Assembly (NCBI GenBank): GCA_031257385.1
Contig: JAIROT010000022.1
Span: forward strand, 1-41,319
DNA: 41,319 nucleotides
Source: Treponema sp.
GTDB lineage: Bacteria > Spirochaetota > Spirochaetia > Treponematales > Breznakiellaceae
Direction of reading: 5' to 3'
Part shown: positions 16,442 through 24,394 of the stretch, one piece after another
Position numbering within the stretch: the stretch's first letter is position 1
Layout of the letters: every line of letters starts with the position of its first letter
Notes under the pieces: model-generated
Database searches by the model: none
Told to the model about the DNA's origin: nothing
The model's input: the letters and a program-made list of their open reading frames with translations, nothing else
Program-made: the position numbers and the translations under genes

Positions 16442-18961
16442 ATGGGTTTGTACAGGCGCTTTTATATAGCGTTTTTTTTGATTGTGGTGACGGCGCTTGC
16501 GGTATTTGCCCAGGAAGAAGACGACTGGTACCGGGGAAAGCCGGTTCAGGACATTGTTTTTGTTGGGCTGCGGCATATAAAACTCTCGGAGCTGGAGGGG
16601 ATCATTGAGCCTTACAAAGGCCGTGTCTTTGACGACGCCTTTGTTTGGGAACTCCAGGGAAAGCTCTACGCCCTGGATTATTTTGAGACCATTACCCCGG
16701 GCGCGGTGCGGGCCGACGCCGCCGGCGAACAGGTGATTCTCAGATTTACCGTTACCGAGCGGCCCATAGTCAGCCGGGTGACTTTTGAGGGGAATAAAGG
16801 GGTACGAAGAAGCGAACTTTTGGACGTGACAAGCATCAAGACCAATGATGTGGTAAATCAGTCCAAACTCAGGATGGACGAGCAGGCTATCATCAATAAG
16901 TACCTTGAAAAAGGCTACCCCGATGTACAGGTGCGCTCCGAAACCAGGGCCGGTCCGGATTCGACCTTATTACTTGTCTTTTACATCACCGAAGGTGAAA
17001 AAATCTCGATAAGCGAGTTCCGTTTTGAGGGTAATACGGTCTTCTCTGACCGGACCCTAAGGGGGCAGTTGTCGCTGAGAACGAAAAACCTGATATTCGA
17101 CGGCGCTTTTCAGGAGGCAAAACTCCTCGCCGACCGGGAGGCCCTGACCAAGTATTACCATGACCGGGGCTATATAGACGCGGAGGTAATAGACGTTGTC
17201 CGTGATATGAGCCGGGACGAAAAGGGGAACAATAACCTGGCCCTTACCTTTAGGATATCCGAAGGGAGGATGTACGTCTTCGGCGGGATAACTTTTGAAG
17301 GGAACCGGATATTCTCTACCGAGCAGCTTAACAAGCTGGTTAATTCCAAGGTCGGGGAGACGGTCAACGCCAACAGGGTGGAGGCGGATCTCCAGCGGGT
17401 GTCGGAGATATACTACGCCAACGGTTATATTTTCAACACCATCGGCAGGCAGGAAAACAGGGATCCTGATACCGGCGTGGTCACGTATACCATACCCATT
17501 GTGGAGCGGGGCAGGGCGCATATCGAAAACATCATTGTCCGGGGGAATGTTAAAACCAAAACCAATGTCATACTCAGGGAGATTCCCCTTGAACCGGGGG
17601 ATGTGTTTTCCCGGACCAAGGTTATGGACGGCCTGCGGAACCTTGCCAATCTCCAGTATTTCTACAATGTCGTTCCGGACACTCCGCCGGGAAGCGCCGA
17701 CAGCCTTATGGACCTGGTGCTGAACGTCGAGGAGCAGCCAACCACGGATATACAATTCGGCCTGACTTTTTCCGGCAGCGCCGATCCCAACAGCTTCCCC
17801 ATATCGGGAATGCTCAGATGGAATGACCGCAATTTAATGGGCAGCGGTAACCAGTTGGGTATTGAGGTAAACTCTTCAATAATAGATTCCACCAGTGTTT
17901 CGGTGGACTATACCCATGCGTGGATATTCGGTCTGCCCCTTTCCGGGGGATTTGACTTTACCTTCCAATACACCAAGCGCATGGCCGCCCAGAACAAAAA
18001 CGGCCCGAATTTTAACGGAGATGAAACCTACGCTTTTCCCGACGGCTTTAGTTCTTATGAGGAATATGAGAAAAACAACAAGCGGCCCGCCGACGAGTAC
18101 CTGATGGAATATGAGCAATGGTACTTGTCCCTTGGCTTTTCCACCGGCTACCGCTGGCCAACCTACCTGGGGAATCTCAGCCTGAGCGGCGGAGTGCGTG
18201 TCGGCGTGGTACAAAATACCTACGATAACCAACTGTACCGGCCCTTTGATCCCGTACTGAGAGAAAGGAACAACCAATGGACCCCGAAAAACTCCCTTTG
18301 GACGGGTCTTTCCCTGGATAACCGTGACGTATACTATGATCCTTCAAACGGCTACTACGCTTCCCAGCGTGTGGGGGCATACGGCCTCTTGAATAACGAA
18401 CTGGAACATTACCTCAGAACCGATACCAGGGCGGAATATTTTTTCACTATTTTCAATATTCCGGTTACGGAAAAATGGAGCTTCAAGTCGATTTTCGGGG
18501 TTCATTCGGGCCTGTCCCTCATTTTGAAACAGCCCGGCAGGGAAGGGAACGGGGGTTTGCCGCTCATTGATAACGCGAATAAACTCGCCGTGGACGGCAT
18601 GTTTGTGGGACGGGGCTGGAGCAGCGCGTATAGTAACAAGGGCCTGCTCCTCTGGGAAAACTGGGCGGAAGTCCGTTTCCCGCTGGTGCCGAATATTATC
18701 GCGTGGGACTTTTTCTTTGACGCCGCCGGGGTTGAGGGTACGCAGGGGCTGTACCTTGGCGATTTTTCTATCGAAAACATGCGTTTCAGTCTGGGCGCCG
18801 GGCTGCGTTTTACCCTGCCCCAGTTCCCCTTCCGTTTCAGTCTTGCCAAACGCTTCAGGGTGGTTGACGGCGCATTCCAATGGGAACAAGGCCAAATACC
18901 CTTTGGCGACGGCCCCGGTTCGGGAATTGATCCGGTTATTTCTTTTGCCATATCCTATTAG
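16442..18961 (+). CDS. bamA: Outer membrane protein assembly factor BamA
   Basis: Signal peptide, repeated POTRA-like segments (EFRFEGNTVFSDRTLRGQL, GITFEGNRIFSTEQLNKLV), C-terminal beta-barrel ending VISFAISY; RBS aggag. Confidence 0.93.
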   Translation: MGLYRRFYIAFFLIVVTALAVFAQEEDDWYRGKPVQDIVFVGLRHIKLSELEGIIEPYKGRVFDDAFVWELQGKLYALDYFETITPGAVRADAAGEQVILRFTVTERPIVSRVTFEGNKGVRRSELLDVTSIKTNDVVNQSKLRMDEQAIINKYLEKGYPDVQVRSETRAGPDSTLLLVFYITEGEKISISEFRFEGNTVFSDRTLRGQLSLRTKNLIFDGAFQEAKLLADREALTKYYHDRGYIDAEVIDVVRDMSRDEKGNNNLALTFRISEGRMYVFGGITFEGNRIFSTEQLNKLVNSKVGETVNANRVEADLQRVSEIYYANGYIFNTIGRQENRDPDTGVVTYTIPIVERGRAHIENIIVRGNVKTKTNVILREIPLEPGDVFSRTKVMDGLRNLANLQYFYNVVPDTPPGSADSLMDLVLNVEEQPTTDIQFGLTFSGSADPNSFPISGMLRWNDRNLMGSGNQLGIEVNSSIIDSTSVSVDYTHAWIFGLPLSGGFDFTFQYTKRMAAQNKNGPNFNGDETYAFPDGFSSYEEYEKNNKRPADEYLMEYEQWYLSLGFSTGYRWPTYLGNLSLSGGVRVGVVQNTYDNQLYRPFDPVLRERNNQWTPKNSLWTGLSLDNRDVYYDPSNGYYASQRVGAYGLLNNELEHYLRTDTRAEYFFTIFNIPVTEKWSFKSIFGVHSGLSLILKQPGREGNGGLPLIDNANKLAVDGMFVGRGWSSAYSNKGLLLWENWAEVRFPLVPNIIAWDFFFDAAGVEGTQGLYLGDFSIENMRFSLGAGLRFTLPQFPFRFSLAKRFRVVDGAFQWEQGQIPFGDGPGSGIDPVISFAISY

Positions 18962-19011
18962 GCATATAAAAACGCCGGCTTTTGAAAGTGTTCCGCATAA
19001 AGAGGTGTGTT

Positions 19012-19539
19012 ATGAAAAAATTTGTTTTGTTGGTTTTTCTGTTATGCGCCGCCTGTCTTTCCGTGCAGGCCCAGCAGCTTACCCGTTTCGCGGTGGTGGA
19101 TCTTCCCAGAGTGTACAGCGCTTTTTTCAGGGATTCCCGCGCGGTGCGGGAATTTGAGGAAAAAAGCGCCCGTATTCAGAGCGACATAGACCGGATGACC
19201 AGGGAGATTCAGGATCTGAAATCGCGGCAGGCCGATGCGGCCCTGCGGGGGGATCAGAATGAGTCCTCCCGCCTTGAGAGCGAAATATACCGGAAATCGG
19301 AATTTCTCAAAGACTACTACCGCATAAAAACCACGGAGCTTGAGGATCAGAAGAACCGGCTTACCCAGTCAAGCGCCTTTTTGGATCAGGTGTACGACGA
19401 AATACGGTATATCGCCGAAAGCGAAGGCTACAGTATGGTGCTCAATCTGAAAGAAAACAGGGGGATTCTCTGGTACAGTCCGACGGTGGACATTACCGAC
19501 AAATTGATACAGAATCTACTGGACAAGGCAAGACGCTAG
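19012..19539 (+). CDS. skp: OmpH/Skp family periplasmic chaperone
   Basis: MKKFVLLVFLLCAACLSVQAQQLTRFAVVDLPRVYSAFFRDSRAVREFEEKSARIQSDIDRMTREIQDLKSRQ; downstream of bamA; RBS agaggt. Confidence 0.85.
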   Translation: MKKFVLLVFLLCAACLSVQAQQLTRFAVVDLPRVYSAFFRDSRAVREFEEKSARIQSDIDRMTREIQDLKSRQADAALRGDQNESSRLESEIYRKSEFLKDYYRIKTTELEDQKNRLTQSSAFLDQVYDEIRYIAESEGYSMVLNLKENRGILWYSPTVDITDKLIQNLLDKARR

Positions 19540-19645
19540 CAGCCTGTTACGCTTGTGGATTTTTGCGTTGCTTCGTGCCGTAAAAACCACGATTTATGGG
19601 CCGCTTACGCAGTTTGCGGGGTAAAAATCGCCTTGCGGGCGATTT
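19537..19645 (+). repeat. Dispersed palindromic repeat (family A' variant)
   Basis: TAGCAGCCTGTTACGCTTGTGGATTTTTGCG...CGATTTATGGGCCGCTTACGCAGTTTGCGGGGTAAAAATCGCCTTGCGGGCGATTT; starts at the skp stop codon. Confidence 0.8.
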
Positions 19646-19723
19646 AGTGTGCGGTCTTAAACGTCAGGAAGAATCAACCGCGGACGGGCAACACAGGCTG
19701 CACAGACAGAAAAGAGGTGAAAC

Positions 19724-22450
19724 ATGGGAACAGCGCAGACGAGTCCCATGCTGGATCAGTATAGACGGATAAAAAGGGAGAATCAGGGGAACGTACTCTT
19801 TTTCAGACTCGGCGACTTTTACGAGATGTTTGCCGACGACGCCGTTGAGGTGTCCGCCCTGCTCAACCTTACCCTCACGAGCCGCAACGGGCTGCCCATG
19901 TGCGGCGTTCCCTACCACGCGGCCCGTTCCTACATCGCCCGTCTCCTGAAACTGGGAAAAAAGATCGCCATCTGCGAACAGCTTTCCGAGCCGGGCAGGG
20001 GGCAGAAACTTATCGAACGTGAGGTGGTAGAGGTTATCACCCCCGGTACCACTGTGGACGAGGATTACCTTGACAAGGGAAGTTCCAATTACCTGGCCTG
20101 CCTTGCCGCCTGCGGAAACAGCCTTTCTTTCGCCTATATCGACCTTTCCACCGGCGATTTTTACGCCAGCTCCTTTCCCTCAGACGGCGCGGCGGACCGG
20201 CTCCGTCAGGAACTTGAGCGCTTGCAGATAAAAGAGATGCTTATCCAGGAATCCCTTTTGGAAGAAAATAACGGTATCGCGCAGGCGGCGCTTGAGCGCA
20301 GTTCTCTGGTGCTGAACCGCTGGGCGGACTGGCTCTTTGATCCGGCCGCCGCGAAAAAACGGCTCGAAAAACAGTTCGGCCTTTCAAACCTGAAAGGTTT
20401 CGGTCTTGACGACGGCAGTCCTGAAATTGTTTCCGCCGGGGCCCTGCTGGATTATCTTGACACTACGGCAAAAAGCCTCCTCCCCCATGTCAGGACGCTC
20501 AGAGTGTACGAGGAAAGCGAGTACGTGGGGATTGATGAATCAAGCCAGCGAAACCTTGAACTGGTGCGGAACCTCCGTGACGGGGACTCCCGCTATTCCC
20601 TGCTGGAAGTGATGGACGAAACCCGCAGCGCCATGGGCCGCCGCCTGCTCAAGCGGCGGATTTTGCACCCCATACGGAACCTTCCCCAGATACAGTCCCG
20701 CCTTGATATGGTGGAGACATTGTATCACGATCAGGGGAAACTCAGCCTGTTACGCGAGCTTTTGGGGAAGATCCCGGACCTTGAACGGCTCTGTTCCCGG
20801 CTTGCCATGGACAAGGCCCACGGCAAAGATATGCTGGCCATCAGGAACGCCCTTGCCGCCTGTCAGGAACTCAAAAACCTCAAGGAAGCGCTGAATATCC
20901 ATTTTCAGCCTGAAACTTCCGCGTTCCTGAGCGGGGAAGATTTTGCCCGCCTTATGGAACTGAGGGACCTTTTGCAGCGGGGTATCTGCGAGGAGCCTTC
21001 GATCCTGCTCTCCGAAGGGGGGCTTATACGCAGCGGCTACAGTCCCGAACTTGACCGGCTCCGTCGGCTTCAAAACAGCGGCAGGCAGCTTCTGGAGGAC
21101 TACCTTGAGGAGGAACGGCAGGCCACCGGTATTTCCAGCCTCAAAATCCGCTACAACCGGCTCATCGGGTATTTCTTTGAGGTTACCAGGGCGCATCTTT
21201 CCAAGGTTCCCGCTCATTTTATCAGGCGGCAGGGCATGGCCGGCGGCGAGCGGTATACCACTGACCGGCTTGCCGCGCTGGAAGCGGACATTAACGGCGC
21301 TTTGGATAAAATTGTGGAACTTGAACGGACGCTCTTCCTGGAAATCAGGGAACAGGCCAAAAAACTGCTTCGGGAACTTGCCGCCGTGGCCCGGCGTGTT
21401 GCCGAACTTGATACCGCCCAGTCCCTGGCAAAGGCCGCCTCCATCCGCGCCTGGGTCCGCCCCAGCGTGGACGATTCAAATGTCCTTGAGATTTACGAAG
21501 GCCGTCATCCGGTGGTGGAGGCCCATATCAACCGGGGGGAGTATATTCCCAACGACATTATGCTGAACGGCGGGGACGGGACGGCGGACAGCTCCTCCGT
21601 TTCCTTTGTCCTGATCACCGGCCCCAACATGGCGGGGAAATCGACCTACCTCCGCTCGGCGGCCCTCATTACCCTTATGGCCCAGATGGGCAGCTTTGTT
21701 TCCGCGCGGAAAGCGCGGATAGGTATCTGCGACCGTATCTACTGCCGGGTGGGCGCTTCGGACAACCTGACGCGGGGCGAATCCACCTTTCTCGTGGAGA
21801 TGAACGAGACCGCCTACATTCTCCATACCGCCACGGAAAAAAGCCTGGTGATCATGGACGAGGTGGGCCGGGGTACCGGCGCGAACGACGGCCTCTCCAT
21901 TGCCTGGGCGGTAAGCGAAGAACTCCTCAACCGGATACAATGCCGGACGCTCTTTGCCACCCATTACCACGAGCTTTCACATCTTTCCCATCCCCGCATG
22001 GCCAATCGTTCCATGGAAGTGCTCGATCAGGACGGGGAAATTACCTTCCTGCGCAAACTGCGGGAAGGCCCCGCCGCCGAATCGTACGGCATCCACGTGG
22101 CCCGCCTCGCCGGCCTTTCCGAAACGGTACTGGAGCGGGCCGAGTGCATCATGGAGAAGCTGCGGGAACGGGACGCCAATCTGCAGGAGGCCCAAACCGC
22201 CGATTCCCTTAACGACCGGCAAAAAAAAACCGGCGGCGGGGAAATTCCGGATTCCCGTTACCGGCAGTTCCTCGATGAACTTCGCTCCATTGACCCGGAC
22301 CGGATGACGCCCCTTTCGGCCCTGGGCCTGGTAAACGGGTGGAAGCAGCGCTTTGCCGCCTGCTCCGGAACCGACCCCCCGCCGCCGCCTTCCCGTCCCA
22401 AAGCCCGCGGCGGCGAAACCGACTCAACGCCTTCCCTGTTTGACGCTTAA
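19724..22450 (+). CDS. mutS: DNA mismatch repair protein MutS
   Basis: MLDQYRRIKRENQGNVLFFRLGDFYEMF; Walker A TGPNMAGKSTYLRSAALI; VIMDEVGRGTGANDGLSIAWA; C-terminal TPSLFDA resembles a beta-clamp binding motif. Confidence 0.97.
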   Translation: MGTAQTSPMLDQYRRIKRENQGNVLFFRLGDFYEMFADDAVEVSALLNLTLTSRNGLPMCGVPYHAARSYIARLLKLGKKIAICEQLSEPGRGQKLIEREVVEVITPGTTVDEDYLDKGSSNYLACLAACGNSLSFAYIDLSTGDFYASSFPSDGAADRLRQELERLQIKEMLIQESLLEENNGIAQAALERSSLVLNRWADWLFDPAAAKKRLEKQFGLSNLKGFGLDDGSPEIVSAGALLDYLDTTAKSLLPHVRTLRVYEESEYVGIDESSQRNLELVRNLRDGDSRYSLLEVMDETRSAMGRRLLKRRILHPIRNLPQIQSRLDMVETLYHDQGKLSLLRELLGKIPDLERLCSRLAMDKAHGKDMLAIRNALAACQELKNLKEALNIHFQPETSAFLSGEDFARLMELRDLLQRGICEEPSILLSEGGLIRSGYSPELDRLRRLQNSGRQLLEDYLEEERQATGISSLKIRYNRLIGYFFEVTRAHLSKVPAHFIRRQGMAGGERYTTDRLAALEADINGALDKIVELERTLFLEIREQAKKLLRELAAVARRVAELDTAQSLAKAASIRAWVRPSVDDSNVLEIYEGRHPVVEAHINRGEYIPNDIMLNGGDGTADSSSVSFVLITGPNMAGKSTYLRSAALITLMAQMGSFVSARKARIGICDRIYCRVGASDNLTRGESTFLVEMNETAYILHTATEKSLVIMDEVGRGTGANDGLSIAWAVSEELLNRIQCRTLFATHYHELSHLSHPRMANRSMEVLDQDGEITFLRKLREGPAAESYGIHVARLAGLSETVLERAECIMEKLRERDANLQEAQTADSLNDRQKKTGGGEIPDSRYRQFLDELRSIDPDRMTPLSALGLVNGWKQRFAACSGTDPPPPPSRPKARGGETDSTPSLFDA

Positions 22451-22623
22451 GTAAACGAAATTAATTTAAGCAGGGTAGGGTAGAGGGGCAAACCAGGAAA
22501 GACTAAAAGGAAGAGATAAAATACCAAACAACAAAAACCGCATCGGTGCTTCTCTATTTGCGGATAAGCTCTAAGCCGCTGTCTATTTTTTATACACATT
22601 GGGCTAATTTGGACCGCTTTTTT

Positions 22624-22677
22624 CTAGCAGCCTGTGGGACTTGTGGATTTTTGGGCTAAAGCGCAACAGGCTGCTAG
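22624..22677 (+). repeat. Minimal single-hairpin family A element with perfect 12-bp inverted ends
   Basis: CTAGCAGCCTGT...ACAGGCTGCTAG flanking gggacttgtggatttttgggctaaagcgca, i.e. left end of the full element joined to its right end. Confidence 0.8.
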
Positions 22678-22791
22678 ACCGGGAATTGCTGTATAACCGA
22701 AGGGTGTCTCGTCCCGTCCCCGTAACGTAATAGTCTTTTATACCGTTTTTTGATAATATACCTCAGCTTTGCAACATCAAGGAGACGTATC

Positions 22792-23340
22792 ATGCAGCAA
22801 AAATCGTTCGCAATCAGCCTGGGGATATTGGCGCTGTGTCTGGCCGGCTGTTCGGGAATGCCTGCCGGCAGACCGCTTGAGGATAATTATATTGACGCGC
22901 TTACCATCACCAATATTCCGCTTACCGTTAACGGACAGCCCTCTTATAAGATATACGTGTATGTTACGGACAGCATGTCCCAGCACGATCCCCATAAAAG
23001 CCAGGGAACGGCCCTGCTGGACGGGGAGGCAAGCGTAACGGTACCGATGTACAAGCCGCCTGAGGAATACAAGGGCAGAGATCCCGATGATCACGGCGAA
23101 GCATGGTCCGGCGTTGGAGCTTATTTCTCGGTAATAATCAGTCCCCAAAATGCGCCCAATAAAGAGGCTATCCTGGTTAGGGCAGGCCAGGCTTTTAACA
23201 AATCAAACCAAAATTGTGATTTTAGCCGCCTGATGCGCGTTTCCGAGAGCTCGCTCTTCACCGGTAAAACCACGGCCATTTATAACGAAATAATCTGCCA
23301 TGACAACAAAGGCATCGGCGCCGACATTGTTACCCCTTAA
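22792..23340 (+). CDS. Putative lipoprotein, unknown function
   Basis: MQQKSFAISLGILALCLAGCSGMP lipobox; RBS aaggag. Confidence 0.7.
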   Translation: MQQKSFAISLGILALCLAGCSGMPAGRPLEDNYIDALTITNIPLTVNGQPSYKIYVYVTDSMSQHDPHKSQGTALLDGEASVTVPMYKPPEEYKGRDPDDHGEAWSGVGAYFSVIISPQNAPNKEAILVRAGQAFNKSNQNCDFSRLMRVSESSLFTGKTTAIYNEIICHDNKGIGADIVTP

Positions 23341-24061
23341 CCGGATCGAAAGAAAAATCGTAGAGCCGCCGCAGAATGTCGCCGATCTTGCCGCTGTAGG
23401 TTTTATCTGCCGCCCAGGTTCCCGAAAGGCCCTGAATGGTGGGGGACGAGCCGTAACGGACCCACCTGTAGCGGGGGTCCACTAAAACTCCTTTCAGCGG
23501 CTCCTCGGTGGCGTATGCCTTGAGGTGCTGGATGTGAGCCCTGACCCCGGTTTGGGGATCGGGGAAAATCTCCCCGGACTGGCCCGGTCCGACGGAGCCA
23601 AGGCCGCAGAAATTGTTCATTTCCGGCGTTACCAGTCCCCCGTAGCTGAGAAAACCTGTTTCCAGGCACATTTGAGCGAAAGCCGTGTCGTGATTCACCC
23701 CTTCAAGGGCCGCTTCCTTGATATAATAGCCGGCCAGGGCCAGCGCAAATTCCCGGTCTGTCTCAGAATTGTTATATTCAAGAAAAAGCGCGAGTTTTTC
23801 CTCCGGTATCTGCCCCTTCCCCATGATACGCTCCGGAGGATTGGGCCGCTCTGGGGGGCGTTCCGGCGGACGCTCATGGGGGATCTGCGCCGGAACCGTG
23901 GCAGTCTGCTCAGGCAGCCGCTCGTAAGGAATCTCCGCCGGAACTGTGACGGCCTGTTCCGGCGGCAGACTTCGCTCTGCCTGTTTCAGGCCGGCGCAGG
24001 AAAAGAAAAGCAATACCGGGAAAAAGAGCGCGGTAAAAAACAGAATATGTTTGCCGTTCAT
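23330..24061 (-). CDS. Glucosaminidase-domain lipoprotein (mannosyl-glycoprotein endo-beta-N-acetylglucosaminidase-like)
   Basis: FFSCAG lipobox, Pro/Glu/Arg repeat linker (ERPPERPPERPNPPER), catalytic-type region FAQMCLETGFLSYGGLVTPEMNNFCGLGSVGPG...AHIQHLKAYAT...DPRYRWVRYGSSPTIQGLSGTWAADKTYSGKI. Confidence 0.8.
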   Translation of the reverse strand: MNGKHILFFTALFFPVLLFFSCAGLKQAERSLPPEQAVTVPAEIPYERLPEQTATVPAQIPHERPPERPPERPNPPERIMGKGQIPEEKLALFLEYNNSETDREFALALAGYYIKEAALEGVNHDTAFAQMCLETGFLSYGGLVTPEMNNFCGLGSVGPGQSGEIFPDPQTGVRAHIQHLKAYATEEPLKGVLVDPRYRWVRYGSSPTIQGLSGTWAADKTYSGKIGDILRRLYDFSFDPVKG

Positions 24062-24101
24062 TTTTTGAATATCGGTGTATCAGGGGGAAAATTAAACCCC
24101 C

Positions 24102-24246
24102 AGGAGCCTGTGGGACTTGTGGATTTTTGCGGCCTTTGACCGCAAAAACCCCCGATTTTTGGGCTCCTTTGGGAGTCTGCAAGGTAGAAAATGCACAAAA
24201 TAGTGCATTTTCTTTATCATTTGGGCTAAAGCCCCACAGACTCCCA
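24102..24246 (+). repeat. Full-length family A element: two abutting hairpins, about 145 bp
   Basis: Hairpin 1 GGAGCC...TTTTTGCGG-cctttga-CCGCAAAAA...GGCTCC; hairpin 2 GGGAGTCT...GAAAATGCAC-aaaata-GTGCATTTTC...AGACTCCC. Near-identical reverse-complement copy at 41201. Confidence 0.92.
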
Positions 24247-24265
24247 GGCGGCCTATTATCCGCGC

Positions 24266-24294
24266 TTTACAATATCTTTACAGGGTAATATAGT
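24266..24294 (+). promoter_or_regulatory. Candidate promoter upstream of the U32 peptidase
   Basis: TTTACA-N17-TATAGT. Confidence 0.5.
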
Positions 24295-24394
24295 AAAGCA
24301 TGATCAGTACGGTGCAAGCCGCCGATTTTACAGATGCCTGCGCTTCCCGGTCTTTCCGGAACCGGCGGGCTGCGGCTGCCCGGCCGGTAAGCGT

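Noticed and set aside
23910-24182. Minus ORF containing MQTPKGAQKSGVFAVKGRKNPQVPQAPGG as an independent gene
   Set aside because: It reads through the intergenic family A element and out of frame into the glucosaminidase gene; relevant only as evidence that the element is frame-open.
24102-24246. CRISPR array interpretation of the palindromic repeats
   Set aside because: Copies are dispersed singly across the window, not regularly spaced, and no cas genes are present.
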